Assembly: GCA_033782935.1 (NCBI GenBank)
Contig: JAWQEG010001349.1
Location: forward strand, 126,501 to 190,500
Direction of reading: 5' to 3'
From: Petrolisthes cinctipes
Taxonomy: Eukaryota; Arthropoda; Malacostraca; Decapoda; Porcellanidae
Length of the DNA: 64,000 nucleotides
The notes beneath the pieces were generated by a model that saw only the letters and a list, made by a program, of their open reading frames with translations, had not been told where the DNA came from and searched no databases. This document shows, piece by piece, positions 25,107 through 34,637 of the stretch; position 1 is the stretch's first letter; each line of letters opens with the position of its first letter. The translations under genes and the position numbers were made by a program.

Positions 25107-26557
25107 TGTAACACCCCTATTTAATATGTATTATTATTCGGGATATTTACGGGTGTTGTATATTTATATGTATTAGAATAGGTTTTTAGTGTAGAATTGT
25201 AGGGAGTAGCCAGGCGGTGATTTAAGAAAGGAATGTAAAATAATTTAATGGAGACAGGGAATAACCTGCATTTCTAATTATAATATATAATAACGAAGCT
25301 AACATTCCTATACTGTTACCGGCATTTAATTGTAACTTGCTTAGAAAATTAATTAGATTAGTTAGGGCCTACAGTCGGGACAGTACTTTTTCTGGTTGGC
25401 GGAACAATACATGCCTTGAATATGTAAATAACAGTAGAGTAAAACTTTACACAAGGGAGAAAGCAATATATTTGAGCTCACTTATATGTTTAAATTAGGT
25501 TATGTAATTATACACACCAGTAAGGGTAGAACTGATGGATTTGCCAGAAATTAAGATGAGTTGGTAACTACTTTGCTTAAGAGAGTGAGAGTGGGGGAGA
25601 TGGCGAGGCGGTACCCTGAGTTGCTACTAGCTCATTCTGATCTCGTCTCTGCTGGTGGCAGGTAAGAGTTCCAACTCTCTCTCTCTCATCATAAATATAG
25701 TATTGTGAATATAGTGTGGTGAATTTACTAAGTCCCGTGATGGGATATAACTAAGGAATATTGTGTGGTCATATTCAGGCATAGTAAATAAATTATGTTT
25801 TTTTTCTCATGCTCATTCTGATCTCGTCTCTGCTGGTGGCAGCCATTAAATAGCATTCTCCCTTGGTGTTTAGTGAACCACGTGGTACTAAGAAAATTAA
25901 CTACATTTGCTGGCAATTTAATAGTTTCATTTATAATATTGAGATTAGGAAGTTATTTTTTTTTATGTATTAACTATATTTCGGCCTTAGTGTGCAAAAT
26001 TTATTATTAGGGAATCTTTGAAATATTGTGGGAGGGGGGACACTTTATGTAAGATTTTTTTTTATATGTACTTAGATCTGTCACTAGCGAGGCACGGAAT
26101 TATTCCTGTCCTAGTAGACAGAAAAGGGAGTAGGAACTGTATTAAGGGAGGGGGGATATTTCATAGTAATAAGTGTTTTTGTTTTGGATTTATGTGTTAG
26201 CTCTCTCAACTGGCGAGACCCGGAATTATTCCTATCCTAGTTGACAGAAAAGGGAGTAGGTAAAATTAGAAAAGGGGGGGGGGACATAAATTATTATTAT
26301 AGGGAACTAGTTGTACTTGTAACACCAATGGATAAAATAAACGGGTTTATAATTGTCTGAGTATTTCCGTCACCGATATAACAAATAGACTGTGTACCTA
26401 TATAGAGATTAGTTCTCCTTTCACAACACTGATCGTACCCCCGTTAAAATTGTAGTCTGGGTTGCTTACTCGCGAGCCTTCTTAACGTAACGTTACGCTA
26501 CCCTGCCGGTGTGTGCTCACTTGGTTCCTCTGATCGACTTTGGTCTGGTGGTGGCAG
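25107..26557 (+). repeat. 5' LTR, 3'-truncated
   Basis: Nearly identical to 28170-29621. It contains a 32-base direct repeat at 25630-25661 and 25811-25842, ending TCTGCTGGTGGCAG; the first copy is followed by GTAAGAG. A third, diverged copy ends at the truncation point 26557. Confidence 0.88.
25630..25842. repeat. 32-nt direct repeat with intron-like borders in LTR
   Basis: Identical 32-base copies lie 181 bases apart. The sequence from the GTAAGAG after the first copy to the CAG closing the second has GT...AG borders, so a spliced product would lose exactly one repeat unit plus spacer. The same pair occurs in the 3' LTR at about 28693-28905. Confidence 0.8.
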
Positions 26558-27166
26558 TCCAACGGGATGATCGAGAGGATGCACCGGACCCTGAAGACGG
26601 TGTTGGCCCAGCTGTGTGAGGGCTATCCACAACGTTGGCCTTCCATGCTGGCCGAATGTCAGTCTGTGATGAACTCAGCCGTCCACAGTAGTACCAAGGT
26701 GACGCCTTATGTGGCATTCTTCGGGAGACATCAGCCCCGCAACATCTCGGCACCGCTACTAAATATTCCATCCGATACTGACAATACAGGAAGAATGAAA
26801 CAAATGATACAAGAAGCAAGTACGGTATCACTTAGGAGGTATCGGGCGGTAGCCAATAGGCAGAGAAAAAATGAAAAAGTAGAACGAGGAGCACTAGTGT
26901 GGGTAAAACAGGAAACAATTATACCGGGTACCTGTGCCAAACTGAATCAGAAATGGAAGGGCCCATATAAAGTGGTAGAAGTTATAAGAAATGGATTGGT
27001 GTATTTATTAGAGGACCCATTTACTGGGAAAAACATCCAGAGGGCTGCAGAAAAAATCAAGCCCTATGTGAGCAGAAATGACCTAATAGTGCAACCAGAG
27101 GAAGTGGAAGAAGGTGATGGACAAGATGAGGAGGAGGATATGGTACTTCCTCCACTTCATATATAG
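26558..27166 (+). pseudogene. Integrase C-terminal half of Ty3/gypsy-type pol
   Basis: The reading QSNGMIERMHRTLKTVLAQL is the last catalytic block of a DDE integrase and holds the Glu; the two catalytic Asp residues lie upstream in the deleted part. Downstream comes the PYVAFFGRHQPRN region, a basic linker, and a small C-terminal domain with GPYKVVEVIRNGLVYLLEDP (about 26961-27020). An acidic tail ends at TAG 27164. Without the HHCC finger and core it cannot integrate DNA. It is placed in Ty3/gypsy on integrase style; this is an inference. Confidence 0.85.
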
Positions 27167-28169
27167 ACGACCTCCCAGAAGACTTCTGGAGGAAATATGG
27201 AAAAGGAAAAGAAAACTTTAACCAAAAGGGAAGTTAGAAAATAACCAAATGAGAGAAAAATTGTGATAAATGAAGATATGGAAAAATAGAAAATAAACCA
27301 AATGGGAAATAGAAAAAAAAAAAAAAAAAAATGAATATATGGAAAAATTAGAAAAAATAATCCAAATAATGGGAAATAAATGTGATAAAATAATATATTG
27401 AAAATTAGAAAATATAACAGTGGAAATTAAAAGTAGAAAAAATAGGGCAAAAGTTGAAAAGAAAAAAAGTTGGAAAAATGTCATGGTTCCCTATGTCCTG
27501 AAGTCAAAAGAGGGCACCATTCATCAAAAGTGCTAGAAACTCTGCTCATAAATTTTTTTTGTGTGTAGTTGTGGGTGTTAAGTGACACTTAGTTTTAATG
27601 GGAAGAGGATGTGATGGTGGGGAGTAGATATTCACCCCTCCATTTCCATAGGGCTCTTCCAATATACAGTCAGGACATTTGTCAGGGCCCCTGTATCACT
27701 TAAATACTGCATTCTGGGTTGTCATACCTTGCAGAGTCTGAGGTTTGAATGGAGGAGTGAATGATAAAAGAATGTATGAAAACTCAGATAATGTTTGGGA
27801 TAATCGCGGGTGGGTTTAGTGACGGTAGAACCTTAAGGAAGTTCTCCCGGGGTTATGGAACTTGACAGAGGATTCTGACTGGGACGAGGTGTCAATGATA
27901 TCTTAGGTATTTAAAGTAAGGTGGAGAATTCTTTCCTGCGGGAAGGGGATACAGTCTAAAGACTGGGGAGGAGAAAAAGTTGGCAGTGTATTAACACTGA
28001 CTAACCCATTAGGATGAATAGTGTCTGATATTGTTCAGTAAGGTGTAGTGATAGTGATAAACGGAATGAAGGTAAAGAGTAAATGGGGGGAAATTGAACT
28101 AAATTTTTTTTAAGGGAAATAGATAAATTAATTTTCACTGTAAGTTCCAGCTAAGGAAGGTGGGACGTG
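27167..28169 (+). other. LTR-element 3' internal region, non-coding
   Basis: Directly after integrase lies A-rich repetitive sequence (27180-27480) built from variants of ATGGGAAATAGAAAA and ATGGAAAAAT. No envelope-like frame is present. The last bases before 28170 (CTAAGGAAGGTGGGACG) fit a polypurine tract that primes plus-strand synthesis. Confidence 0.7.
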
Positions 28170-29885
28170 TGTAACACCCCTATTTAATATGTATTATTAT
28201 TCGGGATATTTACGGGTGTTGTATATTTATATGTATTAGAATAGGTTTTTAGTGTAGAATTGTAGGGAGTAGCCAGGCGGTGATTTAAGAAAGGAATGTA
28301 AAATAATTTAATGGAGACAGGGAATAACCTGCATTTCTAATTATAATATATAATAACGAAGCTAACATTCCTATACTGTTACCGGCATTTAATTGTAACT
28401 TGCTTAGAAAATTAATTAGATTAGTTAGGGCCTACAGTCGGGACAGTACTTTTTCTGGTTGGCGGAACAATACATGCCTTGAATATGTAAATAACAGTAG
28501 AGTAAAACTTTACACAAGGGAGAAAGCAATATATTTGAGCTCACTTATATGTTTAAATTAGGTTATGTAATTATACACACCAGTAAGGGTAGAACTGATG
28601 GATTTGCCAGAAATTAAGATGAGTTGGTAACTACTTTGCTTAAGAGAGTGAGAGTGGGGGAGATGGCGAGGCGGTACCCTGAGTTGCTACTAGCTCATTC
28701 TGATCTCGTCTCTGCTGGTGGCAGGTAAGAGTTCCAACTCTCTCTCTCTCATCATAAATATAGTATTGTGAATATAGTGTGGTGAATTTACTAAGTCCCG
28801 TGATGGGATATAACTAAGGAATATTGTGTGGTCATATTCAGGCATAGTAAATAAATTATGTTTTTTTTCTCATGCTCATTCTGATCTCGTCTCTGCTGGT
28901 GGCAGCCATTAAATAGCATTCTCCCTTGGTGTTTAGTGAACCACGTGGTACTAAGAAAATTAACTACATTTGCTGGCAATTTAATAGTTTCATTTATAAT
29001 ATTGAGATTAGGAAGTTATTTTTTTTTATGTATTAACTATATTTCGGCCTTAGTGTGCAAAATTTATTATTAGGGAATCTTTGAAATATTGTGGGAGGGG
29101 GGACACTTTATGTAAGATTTTTTTTTATATGTACTTAGATCTGTCACTAGCGAGGCACGGAATTATTCCTGTCCTAGTAGACAGAAAAGGGAGTAGGAAC
29201 TGTATTAAGGGAGGGGGGATATTTCATAGTAATAAGTGTTTTTGTTTTGGATTTATGTGTTAGCTCTCTCAACTGGCGAGACCCGGAATTATTCCTATCC
29301 TAGTTGACAGAAAAGGGAGTAGGTAAAATTAGAAAAGGGGGGGGGGGACATAAATTATTATTATAGGGAACTAGTTGTACTTGTAACACCAATGGATAAA
29401 ATAAACGGGTTTATAATTGTCTGAGTATTTCCGTCACCGATATAACAAATAGACTGTGTACCTATATAGAGATTAGTTCTCCTTTCACAACACTGATCGT
29501 ACCCCCGTTAAAATTGTAGTCTGGGTTGCTTACTCGCGAGCCTTCTTAACGTAACGTTACGCTACCCTGCCGGTGTGTGCTCACTTGGTTCCTCTGATCG
29601 ACTTTGGTCTGGTGGTGGCAGCGTTTACCCAGTACTGGAGAGGAGCTGGACTTGTCCTTTGTATGATTTATTTTTGGTATTCGCAAGGCAAGTCCTGTTC
29701 CTCATCGGTATCTTGTTTTTTTTTCCAGACCAGGTTGATACAGCTATAGGATAGAGTGTAGCATACACTGGTTGTTTTTTTTTATTTGTTAAAGGCAGTA
29801 AATTTTTGTTTCCCTCCACAAGTAGAGTAAAAAAAAAAATAGAAAAATCAAAATAACGTAAGGGGACAAAAATAGAGTTTTTACA
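28170..29885 (+). repeat. 3' LTR, complete (1716 bp)
   Basis: Begins TGTAACACCCC and ends TTTTTACA at 29885, followed by TTTG. The last 264 bases (29622-29885), missing from the 5' copy, include T-rich and A-rich runs. The remainder mirrors 25107-26557. Confidence 0.88.
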
Positions 29886-29889
29886 TTTG

Positions 29890-29979
29890 GTTATGTGATT
29901 TTTTATTACGATTTCAAATACTTTACCTAGAGTGGAAGTAATAGTTATTGGTCTGTAATTAGTTGGACCAGATGAGGTA
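29890..29979 (-). pseudogene. LINE C RT fragment between two insertions
   Basis: This 90-base piece reads TSSGPTNYRPITITSTLGKV and then IVIKNHITK, the standard RT fingers block. It is bounded on the right by the MITE and on the left by the TTTG duplication of the LTR element. Confidence 0.85.
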
Positions 29980-30519
29980 CAGTGGCCAACGAATGAATCG
30001 AGGACAAGCAGCTCAGAAACATGGTGGTAGGATGCCTTCCACACTTGGTAACACTGTAACATCTATAGATCATTTTCATGGGGTTTACTCGTCTGGTAGA
30101 TCGAAACCGGTCTGGGGATTTTGTTGGCACAAGAGTGCTCAAAGATTTATTGGTGTTTTGTTACCATACTAGGTTTGTGTTGTGCTGCACATTGTTTTTT
30201 TAACTAATATAGGGTGAAACTAGTACCAAAGCATAGTTATGTAGCACCAAGAGGAGAAAATATGTTCGAGAAGCGAGCCATTGAGCGAGGAAAAGGAACT
30301 TAGATGGAACTCTTGCGATTAAATGGTTTTTAATAGGATTTGATTTGTTCACGAACCCCTGAACCAAATGTGGTTCCAAATTCGTTTCGATCAGCAAAAT
30401 GAATAAACCACATGATAAAGATTCATAATATGAACGATAGTGTTTCCAAGTGTGAAAGGCTTACTACCCCCACATTTCTAAGCTACTTGTCCTCGATCCA
30501 TTCGTCGGCAACTGTACTG
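29980..30519. mobile_element. MITE E (540 bp, TA target) inside LINE C
   Basis: TA lies on both sides (29978-29979, 30520-30521). The left end CAGTGGCCAACGAATGAATC and the inverse of the right end, CAGTACAGTTGCCGACGAAT, match over about 80 bases apart from a 4-base insertion. No transposase is encoded. Setting it aside rejoins the LINE C RT frame just before the NYRPI motif, which confirms the borders. Confidence 0.85.
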
Positions 30520-31371
30520 TACCTTTTTGGGGCACTGGATGGATATTTGCTTCTTTTCAGGTTTTAGGGAAAGAGGCAGTCTGAATACATAAACACAGAT
30601 TAGAAAGGATGGGAACCAGTTCAGAGGAGCATTCTTTTAGGACAATGGAAGGGATTTCATCTGGGCCAGGGGCTTTGTCAGTGATTAAGTTATCTACGAT
30701 TTTTTTAACTTGTTTGGTCTGGATCTTCAAAGTGGGAATTTCTGGGGAATCAATATTGAGTATGGGAACATTTTTTGTCTATCTTCCATGGTTGAGTTAG
30801 TGGAGAATATACTGGCAAGGATAATGGCTTTTCCAATTGGGTCACTTACTAGTGTACCTATTGAAGATTTGAAAGTTGGTATAAATGATGCTTTATTGAA
30901 ATTGGAATTGAAAGAATTAAGAGTTAACCAAAATATTTTATTGTCATTGGGATTATTTAATATTTTTTTTGTCAGTTTATGATGGAAGTTAAATTTGGCC
31001 AGACCTGTTACCACTTTAGCATGATTTCTAACAATTTTGAAATAATTATATGATTCTATTGTTCGTGACTTTGTGTATGCATTATAGGCTATTGCTTTTT
31101 GTGATATTGCTCGGGCATAATTATGGTCAAACCATTTTGGGGAGTCAGATCTTTTGTTATATTTCTTGGATGGTATGAAAAGTTCCATTCCGATTTTGAT
31201 GAAATCAGTGACATGGTTTAGAGTGTGGATTGAATCATTTCTGAATCCCTCCCATTCAGCCCTGTCATAGTGCCACTTTTTCACTGTGACACGTTCGGAG
31301 TGGGTAAAAGTTTGGGACATAGAAAAAGAGGCCTTTATGAGGCAGTGGTCAGAAGTACCGAGTGATGACAA
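30520..31371 (-). pseudogene. LINE C linker and RT N-terminal region
   Basis: The piece begins at the end of the endonuclease (SDHCLI) and continues through a Lys/Asn-rich linker with the PKWFDHNYARAI segment. It then reads into the RT block KAPGPDEIPSIVLKECSSEL (about 30640-30700) after a short interruption near 30724. A TGA follows SFPKT near 30565. The MITE at 29980-30519 then interrupts the reading just before the NYRPI block. Confidence 0.8.
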
Positions 31372-31990
31372 TACTTCTGTAACTTAGTCATCTGGGTTAT
31401 TAGATAAGAATAAATATAGTAAGTATGGGGTATGGTCAGGGTTGTCTGGTATGTGAGTTGGTTGCTTTATAAGTTGAGTGAGATTAAATGAGTCAGCGAA
31501 CAGCTCACATTCAAGCCCTGAATCATCAGTTCTAGCTGAATGAATGAGCCATTCAACATTATGGACTTTGAAATCACCCAAAATTATAATTTCAGAGGTG
31601 TGATTAATATCAAGGTTACCGAATTGAGATGATAAAGAGTCAGAGAGGCTTGGGTTTGGAGTGGCATTTGGGGATCGGTAAACACAACAGATATATTTGG
31701 TTTGATTTGAATATTGTAGTTTGTAAATGGAATAATCAAAGTTAGGTGATGTAAAGTTGATTAGACTGTCCAGGGTGAGTTCAGATTTAGTGAAGCAACA
31801 AATAATGCCCTTAGACCTAGTTATGGTGAAATTGGTAGCTGGGCAAGTTGAAGATGGAGGGATCAGTAGTAGGTGAAGTTTGGGTTTCTGTGAGAGAAAG
31901 TAGGCTGGGGGATTGAGCTTCTAGGAACTGGTGAACGGAATTAAGATTTGAAAGAAGTTCACGAATGTTAGCAAAGTAAATAATATACAA
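31372..31990 (-). pseudogene. LINE C endonuclease region
   Basis: Reading leftward, the opening motif YFANIRELLSNLNSV is followed by LLSLTETQTSP with the catalytic Glu intact, then YRSPNATPNPSL (about 31690) and ILGDFKVHNVEWL (about 31570-31610), where GDFN has become GDFK. The final LGTSDHCLI lies at 31330-31360 in the next frame piece, after a stop at 31384. The EEP fold would nick the target DNA for target-primed reverse transcription. Confidence 0.8.
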
Positions 31991-32100
31991 ACATATAAAA
32001 ACCAGGAGTGTGGGTGAGAGAGAGGATACTCACCTTGGTAATAATATACAAAGATATAATACCAGGAGCGTGGGTCACAGAGAGGATAATCACCTTGGTG
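31975..32100. repeat. Two-copy tandem repeat, about 60-bp unit
   Basis: Two imperfect units share AATATACAAA, ACCAGGAG, GTGGGT and CACCTTGGT (31978-32038 and 32041-32100). They lie directly upstream (on the minus strand) of the LINE C endonuclease start. Confidence 0.75.
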
Positions 32101-32319
32101 GAGCTGTAGCAGAGCAGGAGTCTAGGAGAGTGTGTCACCCAATCAGAAGAGAGCTTATCAATGATGTCTACACCCCAGTAGAACATAAGTTTTGCACTGA
32201 CTTTATTATTATTACTATTATAATTAGCGTGTGCGTGTTATCACACAATTAGTGTTCTGAAAGTCATCATCATTGTACGTGTGTATTACCACATAATTAT
32301 TGTTCTGATACTATTATTA

Positions 32320-32535
32320 TATTATTATTGTTATTTTTATTTTTTGTTTCTGTATTACCACATAATTATTGTAATGTGGTATTATTATTATTATTATTGT
32401 AATTATTATTATTATTATTAGTGTGTGTATTATCAAATAATTATTGTCCTGTGGTATTATAATTATTATTATTATTATTGTCATTATTATTATTATTAAT
32501 ATTATTATTATTTTTATTATTATTATTATTATGTA
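32320..32535. repeat. (ATT)n microsatellite cluster
   Basis: Several ATT/TTA runs are separated by short unique stretches with GTGTATTACCACATAATTAT-like repeats. No gene. Confidence 0.9.
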
Positions 32536-32711
32536 TGTAATTCAACAAGTTATTCTGTCAAAATCTTTGAAACAATACAACCATCAATGTAAATAAAGGA
32601 GATCTAAAGTCATTAATAATATTATAATTATATTTATTGAATAACAAGATAACTACAGGATATAAGTAATAAAAATGAACTACTTAATGTGAGATTATCT
32701 TGTTGGTGAAT

Positions 32712-32932
32712 TGGAAGGTGTTTGATTCCTCCAAACTATGCCACCAAACAGATCCCCTATTAGTACCATTGAGGGCATCTGTTTGTATGTATGTATGTAT
32801 ATTTATGTGTGTATGTATATGTACATGTATGTGTGTATGTATGTAAGAGAGAGATAGAGATTTCCTATTAGTACCATTGAGGGCATCTGTTTCCTGGCAT
32901 AGTTTGGAGAAATCACACACCTTTCAGTTTAT
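32712..32932. mobile_element. Hairpin MITE family H, copy 1
   Basis: GGAAGGTGTTTGATTCCTCC followed by AAACTATGCC on the left is the inverse of the right end with GGCATAGTTTGGAGAAATCA at about 32895-32914. The interior repeats CCTATTAGTACCATTGAGGG in both halves and holds a (GTAT)n stretch. Copies 2-4 follow within 750 bases. Confidence 0.7.
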
Positions 32933-33007
32933 CAACAACAAAATATCCCTTTAAATGGTCCAGAATCCCACCTAACTTAATTAATGAAGGGTATAGTGCA
33001 GTGTTGG

Positions 33008-33195
33008 TAACTCTGGAGCAACCGATTCCTACAAACTATTCCATGCAACAGGCCACCATTATTATTGTTAATCTGGTGCTGTTTCCTGGCATACTTTGGA
33101 GGAATTAAAACACTCCAATGTACCACAAGTATGATTAATGATTCCTTAATGATTCCTACAAACTATTCCATGCAACAAGCCATTATTATTATATG
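33008..33195. mobile_element. Hairpin MITE family H, copies 2 and 3
   Basis: Copy 2 (33010-33120) has the left arm GATTCCTACAAACTATTCCA and an inverse right arm with GGCATACTTTGGAGGAATTA. Copy 3 (about 33143-33185) is only a left arm and runs into a (TATG)n tract at 33190-33219. Confidence 0.65.
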
Positions 33196-33294
33196 TATGT
33201 ATGTATGTATGTATGTATAAAGGAATTATACTAATGCAAAATGTAACAAATATTTGTATCCCCTGTGGATATTGTATTAAGGAATTACAATACA

Positions 33295-33535
33295 GTATAT
33301 AGTAAATAATTATATAGTAAATAATTATATAGTTAGTAGTTATATAGTAAGTAATTATATAGTAAGTAATTATATAGTAAGTAATTACATAGTAAGTAAT
33401 TATATAGTAAGTAATTATATAGTAAGTAATTATATAGTAAGTAATTATATAGTAAGTAATTATATAGTTAGTAATTATATAGTAAGTAATTATATAGTAA
33501 GTAATTATATAGTAAATAATTATATAGTAATTTAT
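33295..33535. repeat. Minisatellite, unit TATATAGTAAGTAAT (about 15-16 bp)
   Basis: About fifteen near-identical units; some have AAATAAT or TTAGTAAT variants. No coding capacity. Confidence 0.92.
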
Positions 33536-33554
33536 AAAGTTAAAGGAGAGAACT

Positions 33555-33680
33555 TGTATTTAGTAAATTGGAGTGCTACTGATTCCTCCAAACTATGTCA
33601 GGAAACAAATCACCATAATGTTACTAATAGAGGATCTGTTTCTCTCTCTCTCTCTCTCTTGGATTATTCAGTAGCCTTTC
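33555..33680. mobile_element. Hairpin MITE family H, copy 4, with (CT)n
   Basis: GGAGTGCTACTGATTCCTCC and AAACTATGTCAGGAAACA match the family arm. A (CT)n run at 33639-33659 follows. The right arm is degraded. Confidence 0.55.
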
Positions 33681-33839
33681 AATTTACTCTCAAGATTTTC
33701 TCCCCATAAGACCCATTAATATTATAAAACAAAAACATTTAAACATTAGTATATATTTTATAATAATTATATAGTAAATTCATAACAAAGTATAAGATGA
33801 TGCAATTGATAAAACTAAATTAATGTTTAAAACTTCTAA

Positions 33840-34085
33840 ATGTATGTGTGTGTATATATTCCTTATGTGTGTGTATATATATATTCCTTATGTGTGTATA
33901 TTCCTTGTGTGTGTGTATATATATTTTCCTTGTGTGTGTGTAGAGTGTATATATATTTCTTATGTGTGTATATATTACTTGTGTGTGTAGTGTGTGTATG
34001 TCTATATATAATACTTGTGTGTGTAGTGTGTGTGTGTTTATATATAATACTTGTGTGTGTATATTTACTCCTTGTGTGGGTAGTG
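33840..34085. repeat. GTGTGTATATA compound microsatellite
   Basis: Irregular repeats of TTCCTTGTGTGTGTATATAT about 30-40 bases long lie just past the 3' end of the RING/cyclophilin gene. Open frames on both strands are repeat artefacts. Confidence 0.9.
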
Positions 34086-34166
34086 TAGTGTACATACAGT
34101 ATATCATCTAAGTGTGTTGTGTGGGTGTGTAAATTTACCCTTCATGTAGTGTGTGTACTAAAATGA

Positions 34167-34637
34167 CTAGGGAATCACCCCAACACCACAGTTCACCACA
34201 GTGACTTGTGTGATGTCACTGAGTTGGGCTACTTCCTGCAACACTTTCAGTCCCTTCCACATAAGGCCAATGACAATGCCAAATTTTGGACTCTTGCCAT
34301 TGGTGTTGATGATAAACTCACCACTCTCTTCGGTATGACTCATAAACATTACTGTCCCCTCACCACAACAACCATTAGATGACAACATTCTTTTTAGACC
34401 AATATCATAGTTCCCACCAAACACACACTCACCCGCCTTCCCCTTGTTCCAAACTCTGGTTAACTGAGTATTGAAGAAGAAGGATCCTCGCTGGCCTGTG
34501 CAGAGATCAACAAACTGTCTGGCCTCTGTTGTGTTAGAATTCACCTTGATGTAGACTCTCTCCCTCCTCCCACTCCAAGCCATGTCCAGGAAGGTGAAGG
34601 TATAATCAGGTTTCAGTCTCTTTACCATCTCACTCAC
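34167..34637 (-). CDS. RING/cyclophilin-like gene, cyclophilin-like last exon
   Basis: 156 codons plus TAG. The pattern FLDMAWSGRRERVYIKVN, then QFVDLCTGQRGSFF, GGNYD and a closing ITQVTVVNCGVG follows the cyclophilin (peptidyl-prolyl isomerase) order of beta strands, where typical members have FFDI, ENFRALCTGE, QGGDF and I.DCG-like blocks. An Arg stands at LTRV in the place of the usual catalytic FHR, but the conserved Trp and several active-site residues are not evident. The fold is likely kept and isomerase activity doubtful. Such a domain could bind substrates for the RING. Confidence 0.78.
   Translation of the reverse strand: MSEMVKRLKPDYTFTFLDMAWSGRRERVYIKVNSNTTEARQFVDLCTGQRGSFFFNTQLTRVWNKGKAGECVFGGNYDIGLKRMLSSNGCCGEGTVMFMSHTEESGEFIINTNGKSPKFGIVIGLMWKGLKVLQEVAQLSDITQVTVVNCGVGVIP

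Larger units (their letters stand above)
25107..29885 (+). mobile_element. LTR retrotransposon, internally deleted, TSD TTTG
   Basis: The element starts TGTAACACCCCTATT and ends TTTTTACA, with TTTG on both sides (25103-25106, 29886-29889). The right LTR (28170-29885, 1716 bp) is complete. The left LTR stops after 1451 bp at a CAG (26557), where it joins integrase coding sequence that itself begins with a CAG codon. The primer site, gag, protease, RT and most of integrase are therefore missing. The shared parts of the two LTRs differ, as far as I compared them, only by one G in a G-run near 26274/29337, so insertion was recent. A purine-rich stretch just before 28170 fits a polypurine tract. 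Confidence 0.88.
24899..31990 (-). mobile_element. Decayed EN-RT LINE (family C, jockey/CR1-like) with nested insertions
   Basis: On the minus strand the pieces 31990-30520, 29979-29890 and 25106-24899 join into one LINE reading endonuclease then reverse transcriptase. Two insertions separate them: a 540-bp MITE (29980-30519, TA target) and a 4779-bp LTR element (25107-29885, TSD TTTG). With those set aside, the RT reading passes from the APGPDEIP region through the NYRPI region to the ALDINKAFDRVWH region. The 3' end is cut off at about 24899, where sequence containing GGCCGGATACTCAAAC begins. Neither ORF1 nor a 3' tail was found. Confidence 0.85.

Noticed and set aside
27167..28169. Possible envelope gene in the LTR element at 25107
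   Set aside because: No frame of useful length or membrane-protein features; the region is A-rich repeat and non-coding.
25102..29626. Alternative borders of the LTR element using a GTTT duplication at the end of the shared repeat
   Set aside because: The TG...CA termini with TTTG on both sides, together with rejoining of the LINE C codons at 29889/25102, place the right end at 29885 instead.
33295..33535. Regular short repeats that might suggest a CRISPR array
   Set aside because: There are no spacers of constant length and the genome is eukaryotic; it is a head-to-tail minisatellite.
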